64,000 nt of DNA from Laceyella sediminis (GCF_003003125.1 NZ_PVTZ01000005.1:124001-188000); one strand, 5' to 3'; positions 11,520 to 20,632 are shown, numbered from the stretch's first letter. Notes: generated from the sequence alone by a model not told the origin. Program-made: numbers and translations.

Positions 11520-11701
11520 CGGCTTCTCCTCCCCTTTTGACACCTTTGTCGCCATCCTCGTCGGCAACCGGATGCTGAAGCCGCTTATAGCTGCTTCTCC
11601 GGCGGTCATCCCGCCCAAGGGGCGCTAGAAGCAAGATCGCCTGCCGACGGGATAACTTTTCTATCATCTGTCCCCAATCTCCTGCACTTCCCCGAAAAGG
11701 G

Positions 11702-11732
11702 AAAAATCCGGTGGAATCCCAGCCGGATTTTT
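11702..11732 (-). terminator. Intrinsic terminator after the lytic transglycosylase gene
   Basis: AAAAATCCGG and CCGGATTTTT form a 10-bp stem with U-rich sequence on both strands. Confidence 0.8.
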
Positions 11733-11742
11733 ATTTTTGCTT

Positions 11743-12381
11743 CTATTTTTTCTCCTTCTGTTCTCTCAGATACTCTTCGTAATTATCCTTGTACAACTGT
11801 TTGTACTTTTCGTAGTAATAGCTTACGCGTGCCACGTAATGGCGTGTCTCGCCATATTTGATCTGATCGAGGTTTTGCCTCGTCCCGTCCCAGACACCGG
11901 AGCGTAACCATTTATCCACATTTCCTAAACCGGCATTGTACGCGGCAATCACAGCTACATAATTCCCTTTGTAACGGTCACTTAAAAACTTGATGTACCA
12001 GCTGCCCATTCGGATATTCGTCGCCGGGTCAAACACATAGTCTCGAAAAGCTGGCGAAAAATGTCCGTCCCGAATGATATCATTGACTGTCGACGGCATA
12101 AGCTGCATCAGCCCTTGCGCGCCAACCGCCGATTTCTTGTCTGGATCAAACTTGCTCTCCTGGCGGATCACCGCCATGACCAGAAACGGATCCGCTCCCG
12201 TCTCTTGTGCACTATCAAAGATATACTCTTCATATTCAAGCGGATACATCAAGCGATTAAACAAGGGAATGGCCACCATCACAAACACTAGCAGCACGGC
12301 AAACGCCAGCAGAATCACCCGCTTAGACGGAAGAGCTTCCACCGCTGGCTTGATCCACTTTTTTATATTCATCTGCTCCAT
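11743..12381 (-). CDS. Membrane-anchored lytic transglycosylase (Slt family)
   Basis: A transmembrane helix at about residues 21-41 anchors an extracellular SLT domain. The catalytic glutamate is E75 in VIRQESKFDP, followed by GAQGLMQLMP, NIRMGSWYIKFL and AAYNAGLGNV, the motif order of family 1 lytic transglycosylases. Such enzymes cleave the glycan backbone of peptidoglycan with formation of 1,6-anhydro-muropeptides. The gene is monocistronic. The ATG has only a weak ribosome site (AGATAGG), so the start is somewhat uncertain. The C-terminus is very lysine- and glutamate-rich. Confidence 0.9.
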   Translation of the reverse strand: MEQMNIKKWIKPAVEALPSKRVILLAFAVLLVFVMVAIPLFNRLMYPLEYEEYIFDSAQETGADPFLVMAVIRQESKFDPDKKSAVGAQGLMQLMPSTVNDIIRDGHFSPAFRDYVFDPATNIRMGSWYIKFLSDRYKGNYVAVIAAYNAGLGNVDKWLRSGVWDGTRQNLDQIKYGETRHYVARVSYYYEKYKQLYKDNYEEYLREQKEKK

Positions 12382-12563
12382 TATTGATCAACCTATCTTT
12401 CCCCTTGTGGAAGTCCGATTGTCATGCTTGTAAACATTACCGTCAATAATCTACCTTCCACGATAAACTTAATTTTAAGCGGCGTCAATTCACAACCTTC
12501 GCGATGAATTAAACGATTTGTGTATATTTTTCGCACACAGACGCAGACGGCCCAGCACCAAAC

Positions 12564-12603
12564 CGCCCCACCCCCGCGAGATCGGATGCGCAGGGGTGGG
12601 GCG
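12564..12603 (-). terminator. GC-rich hairpin after the M32 carboxypeptidase gene
   Basis: CGCCCCACCCC and GGGGTGGGGCG form an 11-bp stem ending 5 bp from the stop codon. No U-tract follows, so it may stabilise the 3' end more than terminate. Confidence 0.5.
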
Positions 12604-12607
12604 AGGC

Positions 12608-14107
12608 TTAACGCCCGAGGTGCAATTCGTCTGCTTTCCGCTTCAGATAAGCGATGTAAGGGGTGATCGTCATCTCAGAGCCGGTCGCTCGCCGCACCAA
12701 CTCCTTCGCCGTCCACCTGCTTCCGTGGCGGTATACGTTCTCCTTCAACCAACCATGGAGGGTCGATACGTTTCCGTTCGCAATTTCGTCCGGTATCTGC
12801 GGATGGACGCGGCATGCGGCCTCATAAAATTGGCAGCTGAGGATGTTGCCAAGGGTGTATCCTTGAAACATCCCGCCGATGAAGTCTGCGTACCAATGAA
12901 TATCTTGAAGCACCCCGTGGTTATCATCCGTCGGACTGATTCCAAGATCACTTTGGTAGCGGGAGCGCCACATCTCCGGCAAATCTTTGACATCCAGTTT
13001 TCCTTCCAACATGGCCATTTCCAGATCGAAGCGGATGATAACATGCAGATTGTATGTAAATTCATCCGCTTCAATGCGAATGAGCGACTTCTCCGCCCGG
13101 TTGATCGCCCGCACGTAGTCATCCAAGGAAACATTCCCCAGCTGGGATGGAAAAGCGGCTTGTAAAGAAGGATAGTGCGCTTGCCAGAATGCCCAGCTCC
13201 GGCCGACGACATTTTCCCACAAGCGGGATTGGCTTTCATGAATCCCTGACGAGGCTCCCGTGTGCAACGGTGTTCCTTCCAAATCAGGGTCTATACCCAA
13301 CTCATAAAAGGCGTGCCCCGTCTCATGGATGGTGCTAAACAGCACCTCCGTCACATCCTCTTCATTGACCCGCGTTGTGATTCGCACATCATCGTGCGCC
13401 AATCGAATCATGAACGGATGAGGTGACAAGTCAAGCCGCCCGCGGTTGAAGTCGAAGCCCATAGCGCTGATCAGCTGCTTCACATAAGCCAATTGCTTTT
13501 CTTTAGGAAAGTGCTGTTTAATGCAGGCTTGCGACACCTCCGGACCGGATGTCACCTGTTCCACCAATGGTACCAACTGCTTGCGCAATTCCCCGAACAA
13601 CGCTTGTAGCTCTTTAGCTTTCATGCCATAGTCAGCGCGGTCGATCAGCGGATCGGCCACATGATCAAATCCAGAGAAATAATGGGCGTATTCCCGGCTC
13701 AGCTCCAATGTCCGTTCCAGATGCGGAGCCACCTTGTCAAAACAATTTTCCTCCCGGGCGGCCACCCAAGCCTGATACGTTTCTGAAGTATTTTGATAGA
13801 AGCGGGAAACAAAATCTGCCGGCACCTTTGTTTCCCTGTCAACCTCTCTTTTCGCCGCGCGGATCAAATCCGCTTCAAGGGAATCAGACGGCCATTGGCC
13901 ATCCAGTTCTTCCAAAAGTTCACCCAAGCGGGGATCAGTCAGCTTATCATGCGCAATCCGCCCCAATGTCGCCAATTGGCTACCCCGCGCACCTCCTGCC
14001 GCTTGGGGCATATATGTATTTTGATCCCAATTCAACAGTGAGATTGCAGATTGCAAATCATAAATTTCCTTGAGCCGCTTTTTCAACTCTTGCCATTTCT
14101 CTTCCAT
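12608..14107 (-). CDS. ypwA: M32 metallocarboxypeptidase (carboxypeptidase Taq family)
   Basis: The 499-residue cytoplasmic protein has the zinc motif H261-ETG-H265 in STIHETGHAFYELG, preceded by DVRITTRVNEED, and the M32-specific HTGASSGIHESQSRLWEN. M32 enzymes remove C-terminal residues from peptides and are common in thermophiles and Bacillus (YpwA). The ATG lies in a normal context and the length is typical. It is transcribed alone, divergently from the sigma-54 regulator at 14322. Confidence 0.93.
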   Translation of the reverse strand: MEEKWQELKKRLKEIYDLQSAISLLNWDQNTYMPQAAGGARGSQLATLGRIAHDKLTDPRLGELLEELDGQWPSDSLEADLIRAAKREVDRETKVPADFVSRFYQNTSETYQAWVAAREENCFDKVAPHLERTLELSREYAHYFSGFDHVADPLIDRADYGMKAKELQALFGELRKQLVPLVEQVTSGPEVSQACIKQHFPKEKQLAYVKQLISAMGFDFNRGRLDLSPHPFMIRLAHDDVRITTRVNEEDVTEVLFSTIHETGHAFYELGIDPDLEGTPLHTGASSGIHESQSRLWENVVGRSWAFWQAHYPSLQAAFPSQLGNVSLDDYVRAINRAEKSLIRIEADEFTYNLHVIIRFDLEMAMLEGKLDVKDLPEMWRSRYQSDLGISPTDDNHGVLQDIHWYADFIGGMFQGYTLGNILSCQFYEAACRVHPQIPDEIANGNVSTLHGWLKENVYRHGSRWTAKELVRRATGSEMTITPYIAYLKRKADELHLGR

Positions 14108-14321
14108 TTTGTTCCCTCACTTATCTTATGCGCTGAATCGTTCATTCTTAATTGAATTTCTTCATATAAAACATTCTTCCTGCTCCCGAAATGATTTCCG
14201 CAGAAAACAACGCTCCTTAATCCCTTAACTTGCCAATCAATCCTAAGGAATCCAATCGACAATTACTGTGCAAAGTGTGTATGATAGAATCACCAACTTT
14301 TACACGGAGCGAAAAGGAAGT

Positions 14322-16544
14322 ATGAAAAAACTTGATGCCATCCATCAACAACTGAACAAACAGCCAGCAGGAACCACTGCGGGAGAGTTGGCAAAACAAT
14401 TGGACTTAGACCGTTCAACCGTCAGTCGTTACCTCAACCAACTTGTCAAACAGGGGTTGGCGGAAAAAATTGCCGGGCGACCAGTTCTGTACCGTCCAAC
14501 CCAGCCAGAGGCTCCATTTCCGATGCAAGCGGCCCATTCCGGGATCGCCGACCTGTTGAAAGAAGCATTAGCAGCTTTATTGTATCCCCCGAACGGATTA
14601 CCCATCTTGCTCACCGGTGAAACAGGGGTGGGTAAAACACACATGGCGCAAACACTGGTTCAAGTCGCCACGGAAGCAGGCCACTTATCGCCGGGCACAC
14701 CGTTTATCACCTTCAACTGCGCCGAATACGCCCAAAATCCGGAACTCTTGCTGGCCCAGCTATTCGGGGTGAGAAAAGGCGCCTTCACCGGAGCCGTAGA
14801 AGACAAGCCGGGCTTGGTGGAACGGGCCGATCGCGGCATTCTTTTTTTGGATGAGATCCACCGCCTTCCCCCATCGGGTCAGGAAATGCTGTTCTCCCTG
14901 ATGGATCAGGGGAGCTTTCGCCGGCTAGGGGAGACCCATGCTGAACGAACGGTGGCCATCCGCCTGATCGGCGCTACCACGGAAGCACCGGATGCCGCCT
15001 TACTGCCCACATTGATGCGCCGTTTTTCAGTCAAGCTGACCATTCCTCCGCTACGTGAACGCCCACCGCAAGAACGGGCGCGGCTACTCTCCACTTTCTT
15101 GAAAGAGGAAGAAACGCAGATGGGGGTACCCTTGACTGTGACAGAGGAATGCCGGGCCCGTTTTTTGTCTTATCCCTGCCCGGGCAATATCGGCCAATTG
15201 AAGAGTGACATTCAAATCGCTTGCGCCAGAGCCTTTCTGCGTCAGCTTGGTCACCGCAAAGACCAAGTGATCGTCACCATCAACGATTTGCCGACACACC
15301 TGCGCCAACAAGGGCCAGTGACCACGGCCATCGCTTCCCGCTTGAAACAGGTGCCCTCAGACAATATTTATGAGCAACTGTTGCATCGCCATGCCCTGTT
15401 GTCACAGCAAGGCGCGACACCGCTGGAAATGGAACGGGAACTTCAGGAAACTGTCAATTCCTACATCCGCCGCTTGGTCACCTCATTCAAACCGGGCGAT
15501 TCCCAAGAAAGCGAACCACCGCTGGACCCGCAATTGCTCCAATTGTTGGAGCAGACGCTCTCACCGTGGCGTGATAAACTCCCGCAAGCGGCACAGCCAT
15601 TTCCACTGAAAGCGTTGGCATTGCACATCCAAGCCTTCATCCGGCAACCGGAACGGCGCCCAGCCCAACCCGTGCCATCCGACTTGCCTGTCCTTCCTCT
15701 GCACAAAAAAATAGCGCGGCAAATTGGCCGTGCTTTGGAAGAGCATTACCAGCTGCGCCTGCCTGAATATGAATTGGACTTGATCGCCCTCTTTTTCTCG
15801 CTGGATGGACAAACCGATCAGGCCAAGCAGCGGTGCATCGCCACAGTCTGTCTCACCGGGGAAGGAGCCGCGTCCACTCTGGAAAGTTGGTTAACAAAGC
15901 GCCTGCCGCCCGCCGACAGCGATGTGGTGATCCGCTCGGCGCAAATCGATCCGTTTACGCGCCAGTCCCCAGGGTTAGAGCAACTGCGGGAAACCTATGA
16001 CTTGATCGCCATCGTGGGCACGGTTCCGCCTGCCCTGACGGATATCCCTTATTTCCCAGCATGGGAGTTGTACCAGCCAGAAGGATTCCGCAAGTTGGCG
16101 CACCATTTGGCCAAGACCCGCAAACCACAGCCGGTGCAAGAATCGGAAATCCCGTTAACGCCGGAACGGGTGCCAGAACTCATCCTTCAAGGGCTTTTGG
16201 ACACAATAACCCATTATAACCCCAAACGGTTGGTGCGATTGATTGAGCAAGAAGCGCCCCGCTTTCGGGAACTGTTTGACTGGACGCCCGAACGGGAGAT
16301 GGGCATGTGGATGCACGTGGGCATTTACATGGATCAACTCCTTGCTGCCCAATTACACCGGACGCAAGCCAAAGTAACCTCCCAAAGTCCACCTGCTCCC
16401 AAACCGCCCACCGCCTATCTGACGCTGTGGGAGGGTTTTCTGCAACAATTGGAACAAGACATGGGTGTCCGATTTCCGCCCGCCGCCGCGCATGAACTGG
16501 CTCGTTTGTCTGCCGAAACAACAAACAGATCCATTTCTTCATGA
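14322..16544 (+). CDS. LevR-type sigma-54-dependent PTS activator
   Basis: The order is an N-terminal winged helix (residues 1-58), an AAA+ domain with Walker A GETGVGKT (99-106), the sigma-54 contact loop GAFTGA (153-158) and Walker B ILFLDEIH, a PRD around KKIARQIGRALEEHY, an EII-like domain starting CIATVCLTGEG, and a C-terminal PRD with WMHVGIYMDQLL. This is the LevR/MtlR-like layout in which PTS phosphorylation of PRD histidines sets activity. I chose the ATG after AAAAGGAAG; the longer frame has no ribosome site. Its likely target is the EIIB gene next door, which has a consensus sigma-54 promoter. The sugar is not evident. Confidence 0.92.
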   Translation: MKKLDAIHQQLNKQPAGTTAGELAKQLDLDRSTVSRYLNQLVKQGLAEKIAGRPVLYRPTQPEAPFPMQAAHSGIADLLKEALAALLYPPNGLPILLTGETGVGKTHMAQTLVQVATEAGHLSPGTPFITFNCAEYAQNPELLLAQLFGVRKGAFTGAVEDKPGLVERADRGILFLDEIHRLPPSGQEMLFSLMDQGSFRRLGETHAERTVAIRLIGATTEAPDAALLPTLMRRFSVKLTIPPLRERPPQERARLLSTFLKEEETQMGVPLTVTEECRARFLSYPCPGNIGQLKSDIQIACARAFLRQLGHRKDQVIVTINDLPTHLRQQGPVTTAIASRLKQVPSDNIYEQLLHRHALLSQQGATPLEMERELQETVNSYIRRLVTSFKPGDSQESEPPLDPQLLQLLEQTLSPWRDKLPQAAQPFPLKALALHIQAFIRQPERRPAQPVPSDLPVLPLHKKIARQIGRALEEHYQLRLPEYELDLIALFFSLDGQTDQAKQRCIATVCLTGEGAASTLESWLTKRLPPADSDVVIRSAQIDPFTRQSPGLEQLRETYDLIAIVGTVPPALTDIPYFPAWELYQPEGFRKLAHHLAKTRKPQPVQESEIPLTPERVPELILQGLLDTITHYNPKRLVRLIEQEAPRFRELFDWTPEREMGMWMHVGIYMDQLLAAQLHRTQAKVTSQSPPAPKPPTAYLTLWEGFLQQLEQDMGVRFPPAAAHELARLSAETTNRSISS

Positions 16545-16552
16545 ACCGTGCG

Positions 16553-16579
16553 AAGTGTGCAACCTGTTTTTGCACACTT
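16553..16579. promoter_or_regulatory. Inverted repeat, probable activator site of the LevR-type protein
   Basis: AAGTGTGCAA and TTGCACACTT are a perfect 10-bp inverted repeat with a 7-base spacer, ending 36 bp upstream of the -24 element. It has no U-tract, so it is unlikely to be a terminator of the regulator gene. A related half, GTGCAAAGTGTG, occurs near 14270 before the regulator itself. Confidence 0.6.
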
Positions 16580-16615
16580 TCCCGGTTCATCTTCATTTAC
16601 CGCCCGTTACAAGGG

Positions 16616-16632
16616 TTGGCATCAAAATTGCA
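16616..16632 (+). promoter_or_regulatory. Sigma-54 (-24/-12) promoter
   Basis: TTGGCATCAAAATTGCA has the GG and GC dinucleotides exactly ten bases apart, as in the consensus TTGGCACnnnnnTTGCA. It starts 72 bp after the stop of the sigma-54 activator and lies 84 bp before the EIIB start. Confidence 0.88.
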
Positions 16633-16715
16633 CGTCATGTGGGTGCCATCCCCCGAAAGCGGGTTTTCCATCTGGGAGAGAAGTAAAAAACCTGTCACCG
16701 GGGAGGGATAAACCG

Positions 16716-17045
16716 ATGGGTCGCACCATCCGTTTATTGCTTGTGTGCAGTTGGGGCGCCTCTTCTGGCGTGCTTTGCCGAAAAATCAATGATGCCGCGC
16801 AGGACAAAGGGGTTCCCTTGGTGGCAGAAGCCGTCGGGATCCATGAGTGCCAAGCGAAGTTGCCGCTAGTTGATGTGATTTTATTGGAGCCGCAAATCGG
16901 ACATCATAAGCGTGACCTGCAAAAAAAGGCGGATGCCCATGCCATCCCCTTGGCCATGGTGAACCCAGTAGCCTTCGCCACCATGAACGGCGAAAAAGTG
17001 TTGGAGCAAGCAATGGCGCTCGTCTCCATTCCTTTCTCCTCTTGA
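16716..17045 (+). CDS. PTS EIIB component, lactose/cellobiose type (orphan)
   Basis: The 109-residue protein has the Lac/Cel-family EIIB pattern: LLLVCSWGASSGVLCRKI with the phosphorylatable cysteine at about position 11, then VDVILLEPQIGHH, then the MVNPVAFATMNGEKVLEQA tail. EIIB passes phosphate from EIIA to the incoming sugar at EIIC. No EIIA or EIIC gene is adjacent. GGGGAGGG precedes the ATG. A sigma-54 promoter drives it, and ptsH and ptsI follow 220 bp downstream without a convincing terminator between. It may serve a permease encoded elsewhere or have a regulatory role. Confidence 0.82.
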   Translation: MGRTIRLLLVCSWGASSGVLCRKINDAAQDKGVPLVAEAVGIHECQAKLPLVDVILLEPQIGHHKRDLQKKADAHAIPLAMVNPVAFATMNGEKVLEQAMALVSIPFSS

Positions 17046-17267
17046 AACATAACGCCTTTGGCACACAGACAAATGAAAGCGTACAACAAAAAACGCTGTT
17101 TCATCCGACACCTTAAACCGTCACAAACAGCGCCAGAAGATGAAGAAAACCATTGCGGGTTTTCCCGCCAAACGGGATCATCCATTCTGGCAGGCATGCG
17201 AGCCATTCTCGGAAACGGCCGCACGCCCCCATTCAAATAAACCGTAAGAAAGGATTTGTGAAGATCA

Positions 17268-17522
17268 ATGGAAAAAACAGTAACAATTACCAACGCAAGT
17301 GGATTACATGCACGTCCAGCAGCACTTTTGGTGAAAGAGGCTTCCGCGTTCAAAAGCGTTATCAAATTAGTGAAAAACGGAAAAGAAGTGGACGCTAAAA
17401 GTTTGCTCGGCGTAATGTCCTTGGCGGCCAAACAAAATGATGAAATTACGATCCGCGCTGAAGGCGAAGATGCAGAAGCAGCTGTCAACAAATTGGCGGA
17501 AATCATCGCAACGCTTTCGTAA
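17268..17522 (+). CDS. ptsH: Phosphocarrier protein HPr
   Basis: HPr carries phosphate from enzyme I to sugar-specific EIIA domains and, when phosphorylated on serine, is corepressor with CcpA. The active histidine is H14 in GLHARPAALLV and the regulatory serine is S45 in AKSLLGVMSLAA, the Firmicute pattern for HPr kinase. The 84 residues are normal. AAGAAAGGA lies somewhat far upstream of the ATG. The gene shares its last base region with an open frame of ptsI, and the two are surely cotranscribed. A promoter is not obvious in 17046-17267, where two weak hairpins occur. Confidence 0.96.
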   Translation: MEKTVTITNASGLHARPAALLVKEASAFKSVIKLVKNGKEVDAKSLLGVMSLAAKQNDEITIRAEGEDAEAAVNKLAEIIATLS

Positions 17523-17542
17523 TGATTAAGGGGGATTCCACA

Positions 17543-19246
17543 GTGAGCCAGACAATCCAAGGCGTAGGCGCCGCACCGGGCATCAATCTGGGCACCGCTG
17601 TATGGTGGCGCAAAGAGCAACCCACGGTCACGGTGAAAACGGTTGCCGACACGCAAGCGGAAACGGCAAAGTTAAAACAAGCGATCGATCAAACCAAAGA
17701 GCAAATCAACACTTTGCGCCAAACAGCGGCGGAGCGCATGGGCGAGGAAGAAGCGCAAGTGTTTGACGCTCATTTGGCGTTTTTGGACGACCCCGGTTTC
17801 ACCGGTGAAATGGAAAACCGCATCCATAGCCAGAAAAAAAACGCAGAGGCGATCTGTCAAGAAGTGACGGAAGAGATGAGCGCATTGATGGCGTCGCTCG
17901 ATGACGAATACATGCAAGCCCGCGCCGACGACATCCGTGATGTGGGCTCTCGGTTGTTGCTGAACCTGCTTGGCAAAAAGCCGTTCGACCCCTCGCAGTT
18001 GAAAGCGGGAGATGTGGTTGTCGCCGAAGAATTAACCCCATCAGACACCGCACAGTTTCCGGAAGGCATCGCCGGCATGGTGACGGCCAAAGGGAGCAAA
18101 ACCGCTCACGCGGCTATCATGGCTCGCACCTTGGGCATTCCGGCAGTGCTAGGGTTGGGCGCATTGATTAACAACATTCAAGATGACGACAAATTGATCG
18201 TGAACGGGGATAAAGGAACGATCATCCTCAACCCTAGCGAAGCAGAAGAACAAGAGGCTCGGCAACTCATCGCCGCCCAAAAAGAAGCACGGGAAGCCGC
18301 TTTGAAAGAGGCAGCGGCTGATGCCTATACGGCAGACGGCAAACGGATTCAAACATTCGCCAACATCGGTAGCTTGAATGACATTGAGCTGGCAGTCAAA
18401 AACCATGCTGAGGGAGTCGGCTTGTTCCGCACCGAATTCTTGTACTTGGAAAGCGACCACTGGCCAACCGAAGAAGAGCAATACCAAGCTTATGCCAAAG
18501 TGCTCTCCGCCTTCAACGGACGACCGGTGGTGATCCGTACCTTGGATATCGGCGGGGACAAAGACCTGCCATATGCTGATTTGCCGAAAGAGGAGAATCC
18601 TTTCCTCGGCCACCGCGCCATCCGTTATTGCCTAGCCAACCCAGACGTCTTCAAAACGCAATTGAAGGCGCTGTTGCGGGCAAGCGTACATGGTAACTTG
18701 TGGATCATGTTCCCAATGATCGAGAACCTGTCTGAAATCCGTGCGGCCAAAGCCTTGCTGGAAGAATGCCGGCAAGAACTCACCGGTGCAGGGACAGAGG
18801 TCGCCGACGATATCAAAGTCGGCATCATGATCGAAGTGCCGGCAGCAGCCGTCACCGCCGATCTCTTGGCGAAAGAAGTAGACTTCATGAGCATCGGCAC
18901 CAATGACTTGACTCAGTACACCTTGGCCGCCGACCGTGGCAACGAGCAAGTGGCCCATCTGTACGACGCCGCCCATCCCGCGGTGCTGCGCTTGGTCAAA
19001 ATGACCTGTGACGCTGCCGATAAAGCGGGCATCTTGGTAGGCATGTGTGGAGAGCTGGCCGGAGACGTAACCATGACGGAAATCTTGGTCGGTCTCGGAT
19101 TGCATGAGCTGTCCATGAGCGCATCCGCGATTCCAGAAGTGAAGCAACGCGTGCGCCTCATCGACAGCGCCAAGGCCAAAGCGCTGGCGGACAAAGCCCT
19201 TCAGTTGGAAGATGGCGATCAAGTCCGCGCACTGATTCGTTCCTAA
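17543..19246 (+). CDS. ptsI: PTS enzyme I (phosphoenolpyruvate-protein phosphotransferase)
   Basis: Enzyme I takes phosphate from PEP and passes it to HPr. The active-site histidine lies in GSKTAHAAIMARTLGIP, the PEP-binding loop is seen as GVGLFRTEFLYL and GIMIEVPAA, and DFMSIGTNDLTQY plus MCGELAGD complete the C-terminal barrel. I chose the GTG at 17543 because AAGGGGG lies nine bases before it; the ATG at 17522 overlaps the ptsH stop but has no ribosome site. The length of 567 residues is normal. A strong terminator follows, closing the ptsHI unit. Confidence 0.96.
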   Translation: MSQTIQGVGAAPGINLGTAVWWRKEQPTVTVKTVADTQAETAKLKQAIDQTKEQINTLRQTAAERMGEEEAQVFDAHLAFLDDPGFTGEMENRIHSQKKNAEAICQEVTEEMSALMASLDDEYMQARADDIRDVGSRLLLNLLGKKPFDPSQLKAGDVVVAEELTPSDTAQFPEGIAGMVTAKGSKTAHAAIMARTLGIPAVLGLGALINNIQDDDKLIVNGDKGTIILNPSEAEEQEARQLIAAQKEAREAALKEAAADAYTADGKRIQTFANIGSLNDIELAVKNHAEGVGLFRTEFLYLESDHWPTEEEQYQAYAKVLSAFNGRPVVIRTLDIGGDKDLPYADLPKEENPFLGHRAIRYCLANPDVFKTQLKALLRASVHGNLWIMFPMIENLSEIRAAKALLEECRQELTGAGTEVADDIKVGIMIEVPAAAVTADLLAKEVDFMSIGTNDLTQYTLAADRGNEQVAHLYDAAHPAVLRLVKMTCDAADKAGILVGMCGELAGDVTMTEILVGLGLHELSMSASAIPEVKQRVRLIDSAKAKALADKALQLEDGDQVRALIRS

Positions 19247-19260
19247 CAATAAAAACGAAT

Positions 19261-19288
19261 AAAACCGACTCGCTAGCGAGTCGGTTTT
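19261..19288 (+). terminator. Intrinsic terminator of ptsI
   Basis: AAAACCGACTCGC and GCGAGTCGGTTTT form a perfect stem with almost no loop, 15 bases after the ptsI stop. Confidence 0.88.
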
Positions 19289-19310
19289 CGTCATTCGCAA
19301 AATTAAGTAA

Positions 19311-19349
19311 AGCCGACTAAAATCTCCCATCGTGAGACTTCAGTCGGCT
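19311..19349 (-). terminator. Intrinsic terminator of speH
   Basis: AGCCGACT and AGTCGGCT pair around a 23-base loop; UUUACUUAAUUUU follows on the minus strand. Confidence 0.65.
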
Positions 19350-19367
19350 ACCACATGTTCTCTATGT

Positions 19368-19778
19368 TCAAACAGTAACTTCTTCTCTAGTCAACGTAGC
19401 TACGTCTGGTTGGATGACCTCAATCGGCCCTACACCTCTGCGAAGCACTTTCGAAAATGCTTGCGTCGGCTTCAGCACATCGATCATGTATTTGATGGCG
19501 ATCATGGGATCAACAGTGTGACCACAGGTGTAACAATCCAGGGCAGCGAACCCTTTTTCCGGATAGGTATGAATCGTCAGATGACTTTCCGAGAGCATCA
19601 CAAGCACTGTGGCCCCCTGGGGCTCAAATTGTTGGGATTGTACTGACAAAATCGTCGCCCCACATGCTTTAGCAGCTTCTTTCATATGATGCTCCAAAAA
19701 CGCAACATCATTGATCAGATCAAAGTCAACGCCCCACGCGTCCATCGCTACATGTCTTCCGAAAGTAGAAAATTCCAT
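19368..19778 (-). CDS. speH: S-adenosylmethionine decarboxylase proenzyme
   Basis: SpeH makes decarboxylated SAM for spermidine synthesis. The proenzyme self-cleaves between E64 and S65 in LSESHLTIHTYPE, the serine becoming the pyruvoyl cofactor; FAALDCYTCG holds the processing residues. I chose the ATG at 19778, which has AAGGGGG upstream and gives 136 residues; the longer frame starting MAHTNFLLG lies in the leader. Codons are preceded by a long 5' region with possible RNA structure. The gene is monocistronic and converges on ptsI. Confidence 0.94.
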   Translation of the reverse strand: MEFSTFGRHVAMDAWGVDFDLINDVAFLEHHMKEAAKACGATILSVQSQQFEPQGATVLVMLSESHLTIHTYPEKGFAALDCYTCGHTVDPMIAIKYMIDVLKPTQAFSKVLRRGVGPIEVIQPDVATLTREEVTV

Positions 19779-19825
19779 ATCTTTCGGCCCCCTTCCTAGC
19801 AAAAAGTTGGTGTGAGCCAAATTCC

Positions 19826-19907
19826 GCTAGGATCTGCTTGTTCACCACGGGGGAAGGTTAGTCCAGTGAGGTCCCAACCCTTTAAGTGAATCCTGGATCC
19901 TACTAGC
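19826..19907 (-). ncRNA. Candidate structured leader of speH
   Basis: Nested complementary segments lie in the 370-bp region before speH: an outer stem GCTAGGATC (19826-19834) with GATCCTACTAGC (19896-19907, a 3-base bulge), an inner stem TTCAC (19841-19845) with GTGAA (19886-19890), and an inner GGTT/AACC pair. The leader ends about 48 bases before the start codon. I do not recognise it as an S-box or other known riboswitch. The folding is by eye only. Further upstream (19908-20149) I see no gene. Confidence 0.35.
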
Positions 19908-20149
19908 TCAATGTCACAATCATTAACTTAACACATCTCTTTATGAACTGCAACAGTTATTTTAGGCAAAAATGATCTCACTCCTGCCCTGTATTTTGCC
20001 ACAGCAAGAAGGACACACCCATCCCCTCTTCATTGTTAATTAATGTCACTTCAGCCGTTTGCTTTCAAAGGGTTTCATGCTCCTAGTAGAGAATTAATCC
20101 GATTAACCGTTTTGCCATTTCCAATACACAACAGAAAGGATGAGGAGCA

Positions 20150-20632
20150 TTGACCGCCATTTGCCAAATCAGGCAACACCTCTTTGAAGAGTTGGATTTA
20201 ATGGTTCGCACCACTGCCGCATTGATTGAAAAAATCGAAGACAAGGATTGGCATTACCAACCGCAATCCGCGATGCGCACTCTCCTTGAAGTTGTCAATC
20301 ATCTCGTCCAAATCCCCACTGTCGATTTAGCCATTATTCAGGAACAAGACGAAATCTCCATACGTAAACTGGAAAAGGAACTGTTCACCGACAATGCGAC
20401 GGAGCTACTGAATCTCTTGCACTCCGGCGCAGACCGCCTAAAATCGTACATGGCAGCCTTAACCGTCGAGGACTTTGTCCACAAAACGGGCAAACCGTTT
20501 TACAGCCAGGAAGGCATTGCCTATTCCAAATGGCTGATCGAAATCCTGACCCACCTGTCCCATCATCGTTCCCAACTCTTCGAGTATTTAAAGCAATTGC
20601 ACTACAACGTCAATATGTTTGATCTATATTGA
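20150..20632 (+). CDS. DinB-like four-helix protein
   Basis: The 160-residue protein has the DinB/YfiT-like bundle: an N-terminal helix with HLFEELDLMVRTTAALIEKI, a histidine in EVVNHLVQIP, and a C-terminal ILTHLSHHRSQLFEYLKQL, the histidines being the usual metal ligands. DinB-fold proteins are metal-binding and several are thiol transferases; the role of this one is unknown. It starts at TTG behind GATGAGGAG. The MITE-like copy B begins three bases after its stop. A second DinB-like gene lies at 37875, also beside a repeat copy. Confidence 0.82.
   Translation: MTAICQIRQHLFEELDLMVRTTAALIEKIEDKDWHYQPQSAMRTLLEVVNHLVQIPTVDLAIIQEQDEISIRKLEKELFTDNATELLNLLHSGADRLKSYMAALTVEDFVHKTGKPFYSQEGIAYSKWLIEILTHLSHHRSQLFEYLKQLHYNVNMFDLY

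Noticed and set aside
16553-16579. Perfect inverted repeat considered as a terminator of the sigma-54 activator gene
   Set aside because: No U-tract follows, and its position before a -24/-12 promoter fits an activator site better.
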